Shown here in pieces: positions 39,361 to 48,842 of a stretch of DNA of 64,000 nucleotides (position 1 is its first letter; every line of letters begins with the position of its first letter). Under the pieces are notes generated by a model. It ran no database searches, was not told the origin of the DNA, and saw only the letters and a list, made by a program, of their open reading frames with translations. Source of the DNA: Leishmania mexicana MHOM/GT/2001/U1103. Taxonomy: Eukaryota; Euglenozoa; Kinetoplastea; Trypanosomatida; Trypanosomatidae. The stretch spans positions 310,001 through 374,000 of the forward strand of contig NC_018319.1 of assembly GCF_000234665.1 (NCBI RefSeq), given 5' to 3'. A program made the translations under genes and the position numbers.

Positions 39361-41367
39361 TTAGGGTGTTGTCGGCGAGACGGTCAGCGTGACATCCTCC
39401 ACGACCTGCGGCGCATTACTCAGTGAGGCGTCGAGCGCGCGTGCACCAAGAGCGGCCGGTATCATGAGAAGCGTTGCCACGAACTGAAGCATCGCTGTCG
39501 CGACGAAGGTGCAGCGGTAGCCGTGCCGCTTCGCAATGTAGCCGCCAATCATGGCGCTGCCGGACCAGGAAAAGAGGGAGACGCTCTCGAGCGCCGACCA
39601 CTTCGCGCGGCTGTCCTTGGCCACGCAGTCCATGATGACACTGCGGGTGATGCCAAAGACGGAGTTCATGAGCGCATTGCGGCAAAGAAAGAGTGCGATG
39701 ATGCCCGGCAATGTCGCGGCCGTGGTGAGCATGAAGAGCGCCGCTGTGCCCACAAGCCGCACACCCATCGCTGCTGGGACGCGGCCGAGCCCACAGGTGT
39801 GGATGAGCCACGGCAGGCACATGGAGGTGACGGCGGTCAGCAAGGTGGAGGCGATGTAGATGCCGTTGAGAGCGGCGGGGCTTATCTCGCGGTCAGAGAC
39901 GAAGAACAGAGAGAAGTACGGCACCGACATCCCGGAGCCGATGGCGAGGAGGAGATCGACCGCGCACATCCAGTACGGCACCGCCGTCAAGCCATGCCAG
40001 CGGCTGTGGGTGAGGCTGCCGATGATACGGGGCACCCACGGCACGCCTTCGCCGTCGTCCCGTAACACGCTGCTCGAGTTTTGCTGTTGCTGCTGCCGCT
40101 GCTGAGAAGAGCCTCCATCGTTTACAGGTGCGCTGAGAAGACCTTCCCTGAGCGCGGCATGTCTGGTCGTTGCTGTTTTCTCCCGCACGTCTTCGGCGTC
40201 GCCATCGCAACCTTCTGTTCCAAAGGTCTTGTCGGAGGTGCTCAACGGAAGCGCATCCGTGAACCGGAGGCGAGCTCCATCCGTGAGGACATGGGAGAAG
40301 GTGACGTCAACCGATCCAGCCACCAACGCGGGGTCGGCACCTGGCGGCTGCTGCGTCGTTGACTGCAGGGCCGAGTGAACAGGCGGCTCGACAGCTTCGT
40401 TTTCCGTAGCGGTCACCACTGCCCGGCCTGGTTCTGCGGCGGATGCCGCGTCGGCTGTCACAGTGTTGGGCTGCGTGGTACTACGCGATGTGCCCTTGTT
40501 CCCTTCCTCCACAGCGTAGCGGTCCTGCATCCAGAACAGCGGCGCGAGGGCGATCGGGTGCACCACCACGCCGAGCGTCATCACCACGCGAACGCGCCGC
40601 GGGTCCCATAAGTTTCCCCACTCAGCAAAGAGCAGCGTCGCCGCGCCGTAGCCGACAACGTAGCAGACCGTCTGGATGACCCACTTGACATTGTAGGTAA
40701 GCGTGCGCTGCCCTTGAGGGACGCTGTCGGCGAAGAGCGCCTCCACGCTGGTCGAGGTGATACCCGTGTAGAGGCCCCACAGCGCCTGCGCGCAGAAGAT
40801 GAGCCACACGCGGGAGGTCCAGAAAGCGAAAACGAAGACGGCGAGTGCCGCCATGGCACAGCCGGCACCTGCCCGAATGGAGCGCTGCCGCGGCTGGCGG
40901 TCGGCAACGCACCCGGCCACCAGCGCTCCCAGCAGCTGCGCGGCGCTGCATACAGAGGCGGAAAAGCTCACAACAAGTATGCTCGATGACGTCTTGAGCA
41001 GGAAGACGGGAAGGAGTTGCATCGCCCACATGCTGTAGAAGGCGCCGTCGAGGAAGTTAAAACACATTGTTAAAAGGACGTTCGGGCTGCGCGACGAGAG
41101 CCGCCTCGGAGATAGAGGAGACGTAGAGGACGCAGCGGCGGCGGTGGCGGTGACTGGGTGTTGCATCAGCAGCGAGCGCGTCGTGGAGGCGGACAACGTA
41201 CTCGGCCGCGATGCCGCGCCACCTTCCACCTCCTCAAAATTCACCTGTCTTCGAACTGCCCGACAAGGAACGTTGCGAAGAAGAGGGGAGAGAGAATGGG
41301 GACAGGATGTCGGTGACGAGTGGAATCCTTTCTCTGGATGCATGCCCGCCCGAGCGTGACGACTCAT
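39361..41367 (-). CDS. Major facilitator superfamily transporter
   Basis: A 668-residue protein taken from the ATG at 41367; the open frame to 41430 opens with GTG. Other ATGs at 41343 and 41166 are possible, the last placing the start about 30 residues before the first membrane helix. About twelve hydrophobic segments in two halves: the first (FNFLDGAFYSMWAMQLLPVF...) includes GCVADRQPRQRS after the second helix, an MFS motif-A-like loop; a polar central loop of about 150 residues with Gln-rich patches; and a second half with PYFSLFFVSDREISPAALNGIY and a weaker motif-A-like loop. The pattern recalls the nucleoside/sugar:H+ or MFS_1-type group, but no substrate can be assigned. Confidence 0.85.
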   Translation of the reverse strand: MSRHARAGMHPEKGFHSSPTSCPHSLSPLLRNVPCRAVRRQVNFEEVEGGAASRPSTLSASTTRSLLMQHPVTATAAAASSTSPLSPRRLSSRSPNVLLTMCFNFLDGAFYSMWAMQLLPVFLLKTSSSILVVSFSASVCSAAQLLGALVAGCVADRQPRQRSIRAGAGCAMAALAVFVFAFWTSRVWLIFCAQALWGLYTGITSTSVEALFADSVPQGQRTLTYNVKWVIQTVCYVVGYGAATLLFAEWGNLWDPRRVRVVMTLGVVVHPIALAPLFWMQDRYAVEEGNKGTSRSTTQPNTVTADAASAAEPGRAVVTATENEAVEPPVHSALQSTTQQPPGADPALVAGSVDVTFSHVLTDGARLRFTDALPLSTSDKTFGTEGCDGDAEDVREKTATTRHAALREGLLSAPVNDGGSSQQRQQQQQNSSSVLRDDGEGVPWVPRIIGSLTHSRWHGLTAVPYWMCAVDLLLAIGSGMSVPYFSLFFVSDREISPAALNGIYIASTLLTAVTSMCLPWLIHTCGLGRVPAAMGVRLVGTAALFMLTTAATLPGIIALFLCRNALMNSVFGITRSVIMDCVAKDSRAKWSALESVSLFSWSGSAMIGGYIAKRHGYRCTFVATAMLQFVATLLMIPAALGARALDASLSNAPQVVEDVTLTVSPTTP

Positions 41368-42261
41368 GGGCGTCTGTGTGCCCCGCTGGCCCTCTGCGTG
41401 GCTGAGGGGGTGGGTGACATAAACACCCACTTCCGCACTCCCGCGCAGGGCTTTGAAGCACCTCCGACTCAGGGAGACTGCGATGAGATGCGGTCAGACA
41501 ACGGCTTCAAACACCACGCGCGTACGCCCAGGGCGAGGAGCCGGCTTTCTTTTTTTTTTGGGAGGGGGGTGGAGGGGGCGCTGGGAAGGTAAACACGTTA
41601 TACCGACGTTGGAGGAGAGATGGGAGAGGGAGAGAGGGAGGGGTGCCGGCCTCCAAGCCGTGCCACCATGCCCAGAGCAGCAGCGCGAGTACCACACCGC
41701 GAAGACTCGGCGTTGTTGTGGGTCCCTCGTCCCTCGTCCCTCCCGCTCCCGGGCTCCGCTCGCCGCCGTGCGTGTGCTGTCAAGCGCGAAATTGCGAGAA
41801 TGCCATAAAAGAGAGGGAGGAGGTCGACGAGGTGCGACGCGGTGGCCTCACGACACCCTCGACGTGGAGGCGCCAGCGTTCCACCGTGTCAAGCGCGCAA
41901 CCAGAACAAATGGACTCCGAGCAGAGGGGGCCTGATGGTGGTAGAGGAGATGCAGAGGCGCGCTCGCGTGTCGCGGCTGTCGAGCAACGCGAGGCGTGGT
42001 TGGGGTGGGGACGCTGGTGTCCGTTGGGGGACGGAGAGATGGCTTGCGTTCGTCCGCAGGCGTTTGGTGGTGTCGGTGCAAGTCTCCGTTGGCACACGCC
42101 TGCGCAGCCACACAGTGCCCACAAGGCGTTTTTCACTCCCTTCCCCTCCCCTCCAGGATTGGGTGCGCGCCCCAGTTCTGCGCGCGTGCCCTTCCGTTGT
42201 GCCAGGCTCGGTGCCTTTCTCCGTCCGTTGGCTCAGGGGCGGGGAAGACGAGGGAACAACG
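41368..42261. other. Intergenic region
   Basis: No gene seen. A plus-strand GA-rich run at 41616-41642 is a pyrimidine tract for the MFS gene. An A-run and G-run lie near 41554-41575 (read as T-run on the plus strand). Confidence 0.65.
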
Positions 42262-43677
42262 TCACTCGCTCTCGACCAACCAGTATTGGCCAAAGCCGTG
42301 CCGCACACACTTCTCCGTCATCAAGTCGGCCATCTCTTGCGTCGCTGCGGCCACGATGGCCGTGCCATGTGCCATGTCGAGGGGCCTGCCAAGCATATTG
42401 CACACAACACCGCCGGCCTCGGTGACGAGCAGCGATCCGGCACAGACGTCCCACGCCTTACCGGCCGGCTCAAGGTACGCGTCCACGCGCCCCGCCGCCA
42501 CCTGCGCGAGGGTCGCTGCGCAGCTACCATAGCACCGCAGCGCCGTCACCGGCAGGCGCAGCAGCTCCTCGCGCATGGCCATGCTGCAGTCAACCGCGGC
42601 GTCGCACTTGCGCCGACAGATGGCCGCGTTGTCAGGGCTGGCCGCCTCGGCCGCCGCCAGCATCACACCGCAAGGGTGGTTGAACACCACAACCGACGTG
42701 GTCGGCACTACCTTTGCGTTCACGCGTACCTGGCGCCCGTTGACGAAGGCGCCAAAGCCCTTGATGGCTGTGAAGAGCTCGCCGTTGCACTCCGGCACGA
42801 CGCTCGGCGTGGTGTGCGTGATGATGGGCACGCTGTGTGGCGATGCAGAAGCCGCCGCCATAGCAGTAGCAGTCCTCAACGAAGGGAACGGCGGCGTTGG
42901 AGGGGTTGGGGGCAGCGCAGTTGTCGGCGGGGCGGCAGTCCCGTGCTCATCCAGCATCTTGGTCTTGCTGACGTCCATGGGGGTGAGAGGGGTGGCCCCG
43001 ACGGAGCTGCACATGGCTGCAGAAATGGAAGGGGCAGTGACTGATAAAGTCGGAGACATCACCAGCTGCTGCTGGTGCTGGCGCTGATGCTGCTGCTGCT
43101 GCTGCGCGACGTTGAGCACCGTCGCAGCCGCTACGGTGAGTCGAACGCCAGAGCTAATGAAGGGTGTGAACACCACGGCCAGCACCGGCTGCTTGCGGTA
43201 GGTGAGTCCAATGCTGATGCAGCAGTCTGGCAACCCGTGCGAAAATGACGTGGCGCCGTTGACGGGGTCCACGACCCACGTGTAGTCGTCGGAGAGGAGG
43301 GTGTTGGGGTTGAGCTCCTCCGTCAAGAAGGCGAAGCGAAGGTGGGGCTTCTCGCGCTGTACCTCCTCCGAGTACTGGCGAAGGATACGAGTGATGGTTT
43401 CTCTACATTGGCTGCTGTACTGCGTCACCAGGTTCGTCGCAGAAGTCTTGTCTTCGCACTCCACCGAGGCCGCACCGCCGGCTGCAAGCGCGCTGGCTGT
43501 GTTGAAGGTGGCTGCAGCTGCCACCGCTATGCGGCGCTTTTCAACACTTTGCCAGATGATGCGGCTGCCCTTGTCGGCTGCCTCGATGGCGACGCCGAGG
43601 GCCTCGATGAGGCTCACCTCCCCCGTATCCACCGATGACGATGCTGGCGCCGGGGTCGACAGGACGCTGATGCTCAT
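42262..43677 (-). CDS. Inositol-monophosphatase-family protein with altered metal site
   Basis: A 471-residue protein with the ATG at 43677. The fold is evident: FLTEEL (116-121), WVVDPVNGATSF (134-145), and near the C-terminus RCYGSCAATLAQVAAG and AGKAWDVCAGSLLVTEAGG, equal to the IMPase WDxAAG motif. The metal ligands equal to human E70 (E120), D90 (D137) and D220 (D410) are kept. The D93 position is Asn140, the T95 position is Ala142, and the D47 region (LVTATD) reads LVTQYS. D93 holds Mg, T95 and D47 help activate the attacking water, so hydrolysis is doubtful. Residues about 190-290 are an insertion with a CAG/CTG-encoded poly-Gln/His run and Pro-rich sequence. Canonical enzymes are about 277 residues. 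If active it would dephosphorylate inositol phosphate; a regulatory pseudoenzyme is equally possible. Confidence 0.88.
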   Translation of the reverse strand: MSISVLSTPAPASSSVDTGEVSLIEALGVAIEAADKGSRIIWQSVEKRRIAVAAAATFNTASALAAGGAASVECEDKTSATNLVTQYSSQCRETITRILRQYSEEVQREKPHLRFAFLTEELNPNTLLSDDYTWVVDPVNGATSFSHGLPDCCISIGLTYRKQPVLAVVFTPFISSGVRLTVAAATVLNVAQQQQQHQRQHQQQLVMSPTLSVTAPSISAAMCSSVGATPLTPMDVSKTKMLDEHGTAAPPTTALPPTPPTPPFPSLRTATAMAAASASPHSVPIITHTTPSVVPECNGELFTAIKGFGAFVNGRQVRVNAKVVPTTSVVVFNHPCGVMLAAAEAASPDNAAICRRKCDAAVDCSMAMREELLRLPVTALRCYGSCAATLAQVAAGRVDAYLEPAGKAWDVCAGSLLVTEAGGVVCNMLGRPLDMAHGTAIVAAATQEMADLMTEKCVRHGFGQYWLVESE

Positions 43678-43790
43678 TTTCTATGTCTTCGTGTATGCGT
43701 GCGGGGTTGGTTGGTTGGTTGGTAAGTAGGAGGCGTGCCCGGGTGGACGAGCGCGGGCTGTGTGCGCAGACACGCACACACGCAGGCACA

Positions 43791-43825
43791 CTAACAGGAG
43801 GGAGGGATGAGGAGAAAGGTAGAGT
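43791..43825 (-). promoter_or_regulatory. Predicted trans-splice acceptor of the IMPase-like gene
   Basis: On the minus strand CCTTTCTCCTCATCCCTCCC-type sequence is followed by CTGTTAG, AG at 43792-43791, 114 bases before the ATG. A second, larger pyrimidine tract further upstream (43970-43908) is an alternative. Confidence 0.45.
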
Positions 43826-44214
43826 TTGGTGTGTGTGTGTGTGTGTGATGGTCGAGCTTGATGGGGTCGCCTGCTGCAGCGTGCGTATGTGCGAGTGTAT
43901 GGACTCAAGTAGGGGGGAGGGAGGGGAGGGAGCAGATTGAAGATGACGGGATGGGGAGGGGGAAGGGGAAAGAGTTACGACCAATAATCGAGCCGACGCC
44001 ACCGCACACACACACACACACAGACGCATGCGGGCAGAGCTGCACACACATGCCCACAGAGACAGTGAGGCTCGATGCGTTGCACCTACCTGCCTCTTTG
44101 CATGTCTTGCTCCCCATCCTCGCTTGCCCGCTCTCATTGTCCTCACAGCCGCCGCCGTACACTCACACATCCGCTTACGGGCACTGAAGCAGCCGTCGAC
44201 ACCCGTGTTACAGC

Positions 44215-44565
44215 GGTGCGCCGACTCCGTCGTCTGAGCGCGGCCCCTGCACCACTCTCTACTCGCCCACCCGCCTCTTCGCAGGTCGCCATCCCTGGTG
44301 CATCCCCCCTCGGGGTGGCACTCAGGCTCCCCCACCAGTGGGCAGTGTGAGGGCCGGGGGTGGGTTGAGTTCGAGTCACGCTGGCACTCTCCGCCCATCA
44401 CATGGACGGCACAGACGTGTGCACGGTTGCAGGTCGCTCCGACGCAGCACCGCCCAGGACCTCACCGCCGACATCAGTAGCGATGAGGCGCTCTGAGGTC
44501 CCTACCTAGCAAGCGCCTCACCCTGCTACTCCATCAGAGGCGGCGCGGCATTGGCAGGGGATGGG
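44215..44565 (-). mobile_element. SIDER-like degenerate retroposon (candidate)
   Basis: A block of ordinary, non-repeat sequence of about 350 bases stands out from the CA- and G-rich surroundings. On the transcribed strand it holds short segments I associate, from memory, with Leishmania SIDER2 elements, such as GGCCCTCACACTGCCCACTG and GGCGGTGCTGCGTCGGAGCG. It lies in what should be the ABCG 3' UTR, where SIDER2 elements are known to sit and destabilise mRNA. Edges, full length and a poly-A end are not clear. The resemblance is unverified. Confidence 0.5.
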
Positions 44566-44591
44566 GTATGGTGGTGTGGGCGGCCTGGCTG

Positions 44592-44785
44592 CTCCCCACA
44601 GACAGCGTACCTGTGTGTGTGTGTGTAAAGGGGGGGGGGGGCGGAGAAGAGACCGCGGAATACACTTCTGAGGTGTCCCTCGCCATTACGGAAGAGCACA
44701 GCAGCTCTCAGAAGGATAGAAAGCACCCGGCGGGGGAAGGGGGAGGGGGAGGAACAGCACACACACACCCGCACACACACACACA
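44592..44785. repeat. 0.19 kb direct repeat, copy B
   Basis: Same orientation as 34085-34275 and nearly identical by eye, with longer (GT)n and (CA)n stretches here. It lies directly beside the SIDER-like block, about 30 bases beyond its end, in the presumed ABCG 3' UTR. Confidence 0.85.
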
Positions 44786-45895
44786 CACACACACACGTCG
44801 CCGCCATCACGCGCGAAGTCGATAGTGGGGCAAAAGGAGGAGGAGATAGGTACTTACTCCACCGACGAAGGGAGGGAGGGAGACTGGTCCTCGGTCAGAG
44901 AAGACGCAAAGAGAAAAAAGCTAGTGCGTGCGTGCGCTGTGGCGGTGGTGGCTGCCTCCTGCTGCTGCTGCTGCTGCTGCTCAATGAGGAAAAAGAGGTC
45001 AACGTAGACGATGCGGTATAGACTTACAAAGGAAAAGGGAACGGATAACGGCAGAGACGAGGCGAGGACGACAAGGCGCCGGCCAACAAGAGTAACCCCA
45101 AGAACGACAGACACACTTCACGGATAAGTCGCGTCCCCTGGGCAGCGGGTTTGATGAGTCATGCACGAATCAAAGGAACAAGGAGGAATAGGGGAAAGGA
45201 GAGAGAGAGTGCCATGCGTAAGGCAACCCCCCCTCACCCCACCCCACCCCCTCACCCCACCCCTCTCCACCACACAAGGACCTGCTTCGTGTACACGAAG
45301 CAGACGGTGAGTGGTGATGGAGAGCCAGAGCGAGCGACGGCAGCATGCGCAGTGGACAAAAGGAGGCAGAGGGTCCAAGACCACCGAAAATACAAAAAGG
45401 ACAATCGTCGGACGATGCAGCGAAGAGAATGGATGGGTTGGGTGCGGTGCGGTGGTGGTAAAGTCCTGCATCGTGAAGGTCTACGTATGTTCGCGTGTGT
45501 GTGTGTGTGTGCTTGCCTACAGGAGGGGGCGGGGGAAGGCGGGAGCACTACACGGACATACACACACACACATACTCGCCAAAAGACGGCGAGGGTTACA
45601 AGGAAGGGGGAGGGAGTGAATGGCAGCACATGACGCACTCGAACATTCTTGATGACGCAGAAAGCAACAACAGCAGAGGAGAGGGAAAACAACGGATACG
45701 TGCGGGGACGCATGAAAGACCATCCGCCTCGTCGTGCAGCCACGCACACACACCACACATACACACCACACACACACACACACGTACACAGTGAGTGCAT
45801 CGCACCGCAGCGAATGAGAACACCAAGCAAGCAAGTGCGCCGAATAATTGGAACACCGCGTCGATTATCGACGCACGTATACACTTATACTCTAC

Positions 45896-45913
45896 ATATA
45901 TATATATATATAT
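45896..45913. repeat. (AT)9 dinucleotide tract
   Basis: A pure alternating A/T run of 18 bases, rare in this GC-rich window, flanked by CA and GT repeats. Probably part of the ABCG 3' UTR. A self-pairing hairpin is possible but no role can be claimed. Confidence 0.9.
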
Positions 45914-46610
45914 GCATACCAGGCGTGTGTGCGTGTGTGTGCTTAAAGGCAGGGCGGCACGCAAACACACACACACACGCGCGCGTACGGGCGCGCCTAA
46001 GAAAGGGCGAGGAAGCGAGAGAGAGCACGGGTGCGTGGGGCTCACTTGTGAATCCGCATAAAAGAAAAGGCGTACCCGATGAGCACCCCTCAGCAAACCG
46101 GTGCAGGTCGGGGTGGGTGGGGGAGGTGGTGACCGCCACACCCGCAACGAGGTTGAGCCCACGTCTTCACAACCCTACGCCTCCCTCCCTCGTGTTCTTC
46201 TTCACCAAATCGACTCGGTCCGTGTGACGGTGCATTTTGCCCCCCCCCCCCCCCACCCCCTCGTGCCCCCCGTGCCGCCCCCAAACACACACCCTGCGTG
46301 CCCTCGTTTCCACACCTTCTTAGGAGGGGGTGTGCAGGCGGTGTGGGTGGGGGACTGAAGGGGAGGGAGAGTGGGTCGAGGGGGTATTACGGTGATGACG
46401 ATGATGCTGCGTCCGATTTCTTTCAGGGGCTCCATCGCACGCACATGCATGTCCTTGTTGCGGATCCTCAAGTGCATGTGAGCGCTATCGGCCTCGTGTC
46501 GGACCGTCGCCTCCCCCTCACGCATCCATCGCGGAGAATGAGCTGCTACGGTGGCAGCGGCGCTGGGGCCGACGCAGCCTTGACGCAACACACGCCTGCG
46601 CGACGCTCTG

Positions 46611-48842
46611 TTACCACCGGTACTTGCGCCGCCTCATATCCTCCACGTCGACGGGGCTTTCCACGTATGTCACCGGCGTGTCAAGCGACGGCAGCGTCGC
46701 ACGCTCGCGCTCGCCGTCCCAGATCGGCTGATTGTTCTCTCGGTTGTTGACCGGCGACGATGCTCCGGTGTCGTACGCGTTCGACGGCGTCTCGATCGAC
46801 CCCACCAGCGTCGACTCAATGTCGGACAGCTCGTCGTTGCTGCGGGCTGACGCGATGGCGCGCGGGGAGGCGACGCGTTTGCGGAGGTTCTTCACGAACT
46901 GAAGCTTACCGCGGCGCTGCCGGCCCTGGTAGTAGAGCGATGTGGCGCCGATGAGACGCAGGCCGATCTGGTACACGATAAGGGCGACGAATGACTGCCA
47001 GTAGCGCCAGCCCTGGAAGCCCATGAACTCGATTACGGCCTGCCCGTCCGGGAACGTGCACAAGGGCGTGACGGGGTTGCAGATGACCGTCAGGCGCTCG
47101 AACTCGTTCGTGACGACGCCGAGGTAGGCGTGACGGGGGAAGGAGATGTAGTTCAACCACACCCAGTACGGGTACAGGCGATCTGTGTTCGCGAACAGTC
47201 CGACGACAACGAGCAGCGGCAGCAGGATGAGCGGAACCATGGCAAAGGCCGCCTGGGACTGCTTGAAGAAGGTGGCGAACATGAGGCCGAAGGAGTAGCC
47301 CAAGTTGGCGAGCAGCACGAGGATGAACCAGTGCACGAAGAAGGCACCGGCGCTTCGGTGAAGGTGGATCATGAAATACGTGATGATGTCGAACACCGTC
47401 GGGAAGAGTATCTGCCACGGCAGCTCCGCCATGTTCTTGGCGAGGAAGTAGGTGTACGCGTTGTAGGCGTCGTTCGCCTGCTCCTGCAGGAAGACGGCTC
47501 GCTCCGGTGGGAAGGCGGCAATACCGTTCATGGCAGCACCGAAAAGGTTGTTCATGAGCGTGATGTAGAGCGCGCCGAGGCGGTCCTGCACGCCCTGCTG
47601 GCTCAGCTGCAGGTTAAAGAAGAACAGGCCAAGGAGGATGGCGAAGAAGAGCGTCTGCACGGAGCGGCCGTAGAAGTTGCCGGGATCGCGCAGGTACATG
47701 CGCCACGAGCGCTTGAAGAGCTCGGAGAACTGCAGGCAGAAGTTCGCGCCCTTCAGCTCGAGTTGCTCCTCCAGGTAGTCGTCCGTCAGCGTTATGGCGC
47801 CGGTCACCGGGGTCAGGCACGGGTTGTCAGTCGCCGCATCCGACATGACGTAGTCCTCCCAGGCAAGCCACAGCTGAGACAGGATTTCCTCGGGCAACTG
47901 CAGCAGGTTCATGAAGTACTCCGTCGGGTTCGTGCGCGGCGGCACGTCGTAGCCGAGGGAGGCAAAGTACTCGATAGAGTCCGCCGTAGGGCCGTGGTAG
48001 ATGACGTGGCCCTTCGCCAGCAGCAGCAGATCGTCGAAGAGGTCGAACAGCTCCGACGATGGCGAGTGCACGGTGGCAATGACGGTGCGCATGTCGTTCT
48101 TGGCTAGATCCTGAAGGAGATGACCGACGCGCACGGCGTTCACAGAATCCAGGCCTGTCGTCGGCTCATCCAGCAGCATCACAAAAGGGTTCGTGACGAG
48201 CTCAGTACCGATGTTCGCACGCTTGCGCTCGCCACCGGAGACACCCTTCAGAATGCCGGGGATACCAAGAATCGTGTCCTGGCACTTGGTCAGGGAGAGA
48301 CGCTTGATGACGTCTGCGACGCGCCGGCGGGCCGCTTCACTGTCAAGACCGAGCCGCAGGCGCGCGGAGAAGTAGATGGCCTCGCGCGGTGTGTCCTTTC
48401 CCATGACAATATCGTCCTGGCACACGTACGACACCAAGCGCTTGTAGCGCTGCTGATAAATGTTGTTGTTCATGAAGCAGCACCCTTCCTGCCGTGCCGT
48501 GGCGTTGTACAGCTTGCCGGTGATCGTGCCCATCAGCGTCGTCTTACCCGCGCCAGAAGGCCCCATGATCGCCAGCACGCGCCCACCCTTGGCGCACCCG
48601 CTGAGGTTGAAAAGCAAAGTCTTGTAGATGACGTTGCCATCCTTGTCCTCGACCGGGACCTGATAGGTTAGGTTCTCCCATGTAAAGTTCACGGCGCGGT
48701 TGAGCGCGGGTATCTTCGCGTCCTCCCCTTTCGATTTCGTCCGCGGTGGCGCCACCGATGACGCCGCTGGGGGCGGGATGCTTGTGAGCTCCGTCGGTGT
48801 CCCGACAGACGGCTCGTGGGCCTGATCGACTTCCGTCTCCAT
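46611..48842 (-). CDS. ABCG4: ABC transporter, subfamily G (half-transporter)
   Basis: A 743-residue protein with the ATG at 48842, in the ABCG order: nucleotide-binding domain first, then membrane domain. Walker A GPSGAGKT (94-101), Q-loop region VCQDD (140-144), signature VSGGERKR (201-208) and Walker B VMLLDEPTTGLDS (221-233) are all intact. The membrane part (about 400-670) has six hydrophobic segments, including YITLMNNLFGAAMNGIAAFP and FALMVPLILLP-type stretches. The C-terminal 75 residues are hydrophilic. It must pair with itself or another half. ABCG proteins move lipids or hydrophobic compounds; in Leishmania ABCG4 has been linked to phospholipid-analogue transport. The ABCG4 number is my inference from the neighbouring IMPase-like gene, not from sequence. 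Confidence 0.93.
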   Translation of the reverse strand: METEVDQAHEPSVGTPTELTSIPPPAASSVAPPRTKSKGEDAKIPALNRAVNFTWENLTYQVPVEDKDGNVIYKTLLFNLSGCAKGGRVLAIMGPSGAGKTTLMGTITGKLYNATARQEGCCFMNNNIYQQRYKRLVSYVCQDDIVMGKDTPREAIYFSARLRLGLDSEAARRRVADVIKRLSLTKCQDTILGIPGILKGVSGGERKRANIGTELVTNPFVMLLDEPTTGLDSVNAVRVGHLLQDLAKNDMRTVIATVHSPSSELFDLFDDLLLLAKGHVIYHGPTADSIEYFASLGYDVPPRTNPTEYFMNLLQLPEEILSQLWLAWEDYVMSDAATDNPCLTPVTGAITLTDDYLEEQLELKGANFCLQFSELFKRSWRMYLRDPGNFYGRSVQTLFFAILLGLFFFNLQLSQQGVQDRLGALYITLMNNLFGAAMNGIAAFPPERAVFLQEQANDAYNAYTYFLAKNMAELPWQILFPTVFDIITYFMIHLHRSAGAFFVHWFILVLLANLGYSFGLMFATFFKQSQAAFAMVPLILLPLLVVVGLFANTDRLYPYWVWLNYISFPRHAYLGVVTNEFERLTVICNPVTPLCTFPDGQAVIEFMGFQGWRYWQSFVALIVYQIGLRLIGATSLYYQGRQRRGKLQFVKNLRKRVASPRAIASARSNDELSDIESTLVGSIETPSNAYDTGASSPVNNRENNQPIWDGERERATLPSLDTPVTYVESPVDVEDMRRRKYRW

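Larger units (their letters stand above)
43678..46610. other. Long intergenic/UTR region
   Basis: At 2.9 kb this is the longest spacer of the window; no supported gene. It holds the IMPase-like gene's 5' UTR and acceptor, a SIDER-like element, the second copy of the direct repeat, a (CTG)7 run near 44959-44982, several CA/GT runs and an AT dinucleotide tract. Most should be 3' UTR of the ABCG gene, a long one for this unit. Confidence 0.7.

Noticed and set aside
45733..45786. CA-rich array considered as CRISPR-like or minisatellite
   Set aside because: Imperfect dinucleotide repeats without spacers; ordinary for intergenic DNA of this genome.
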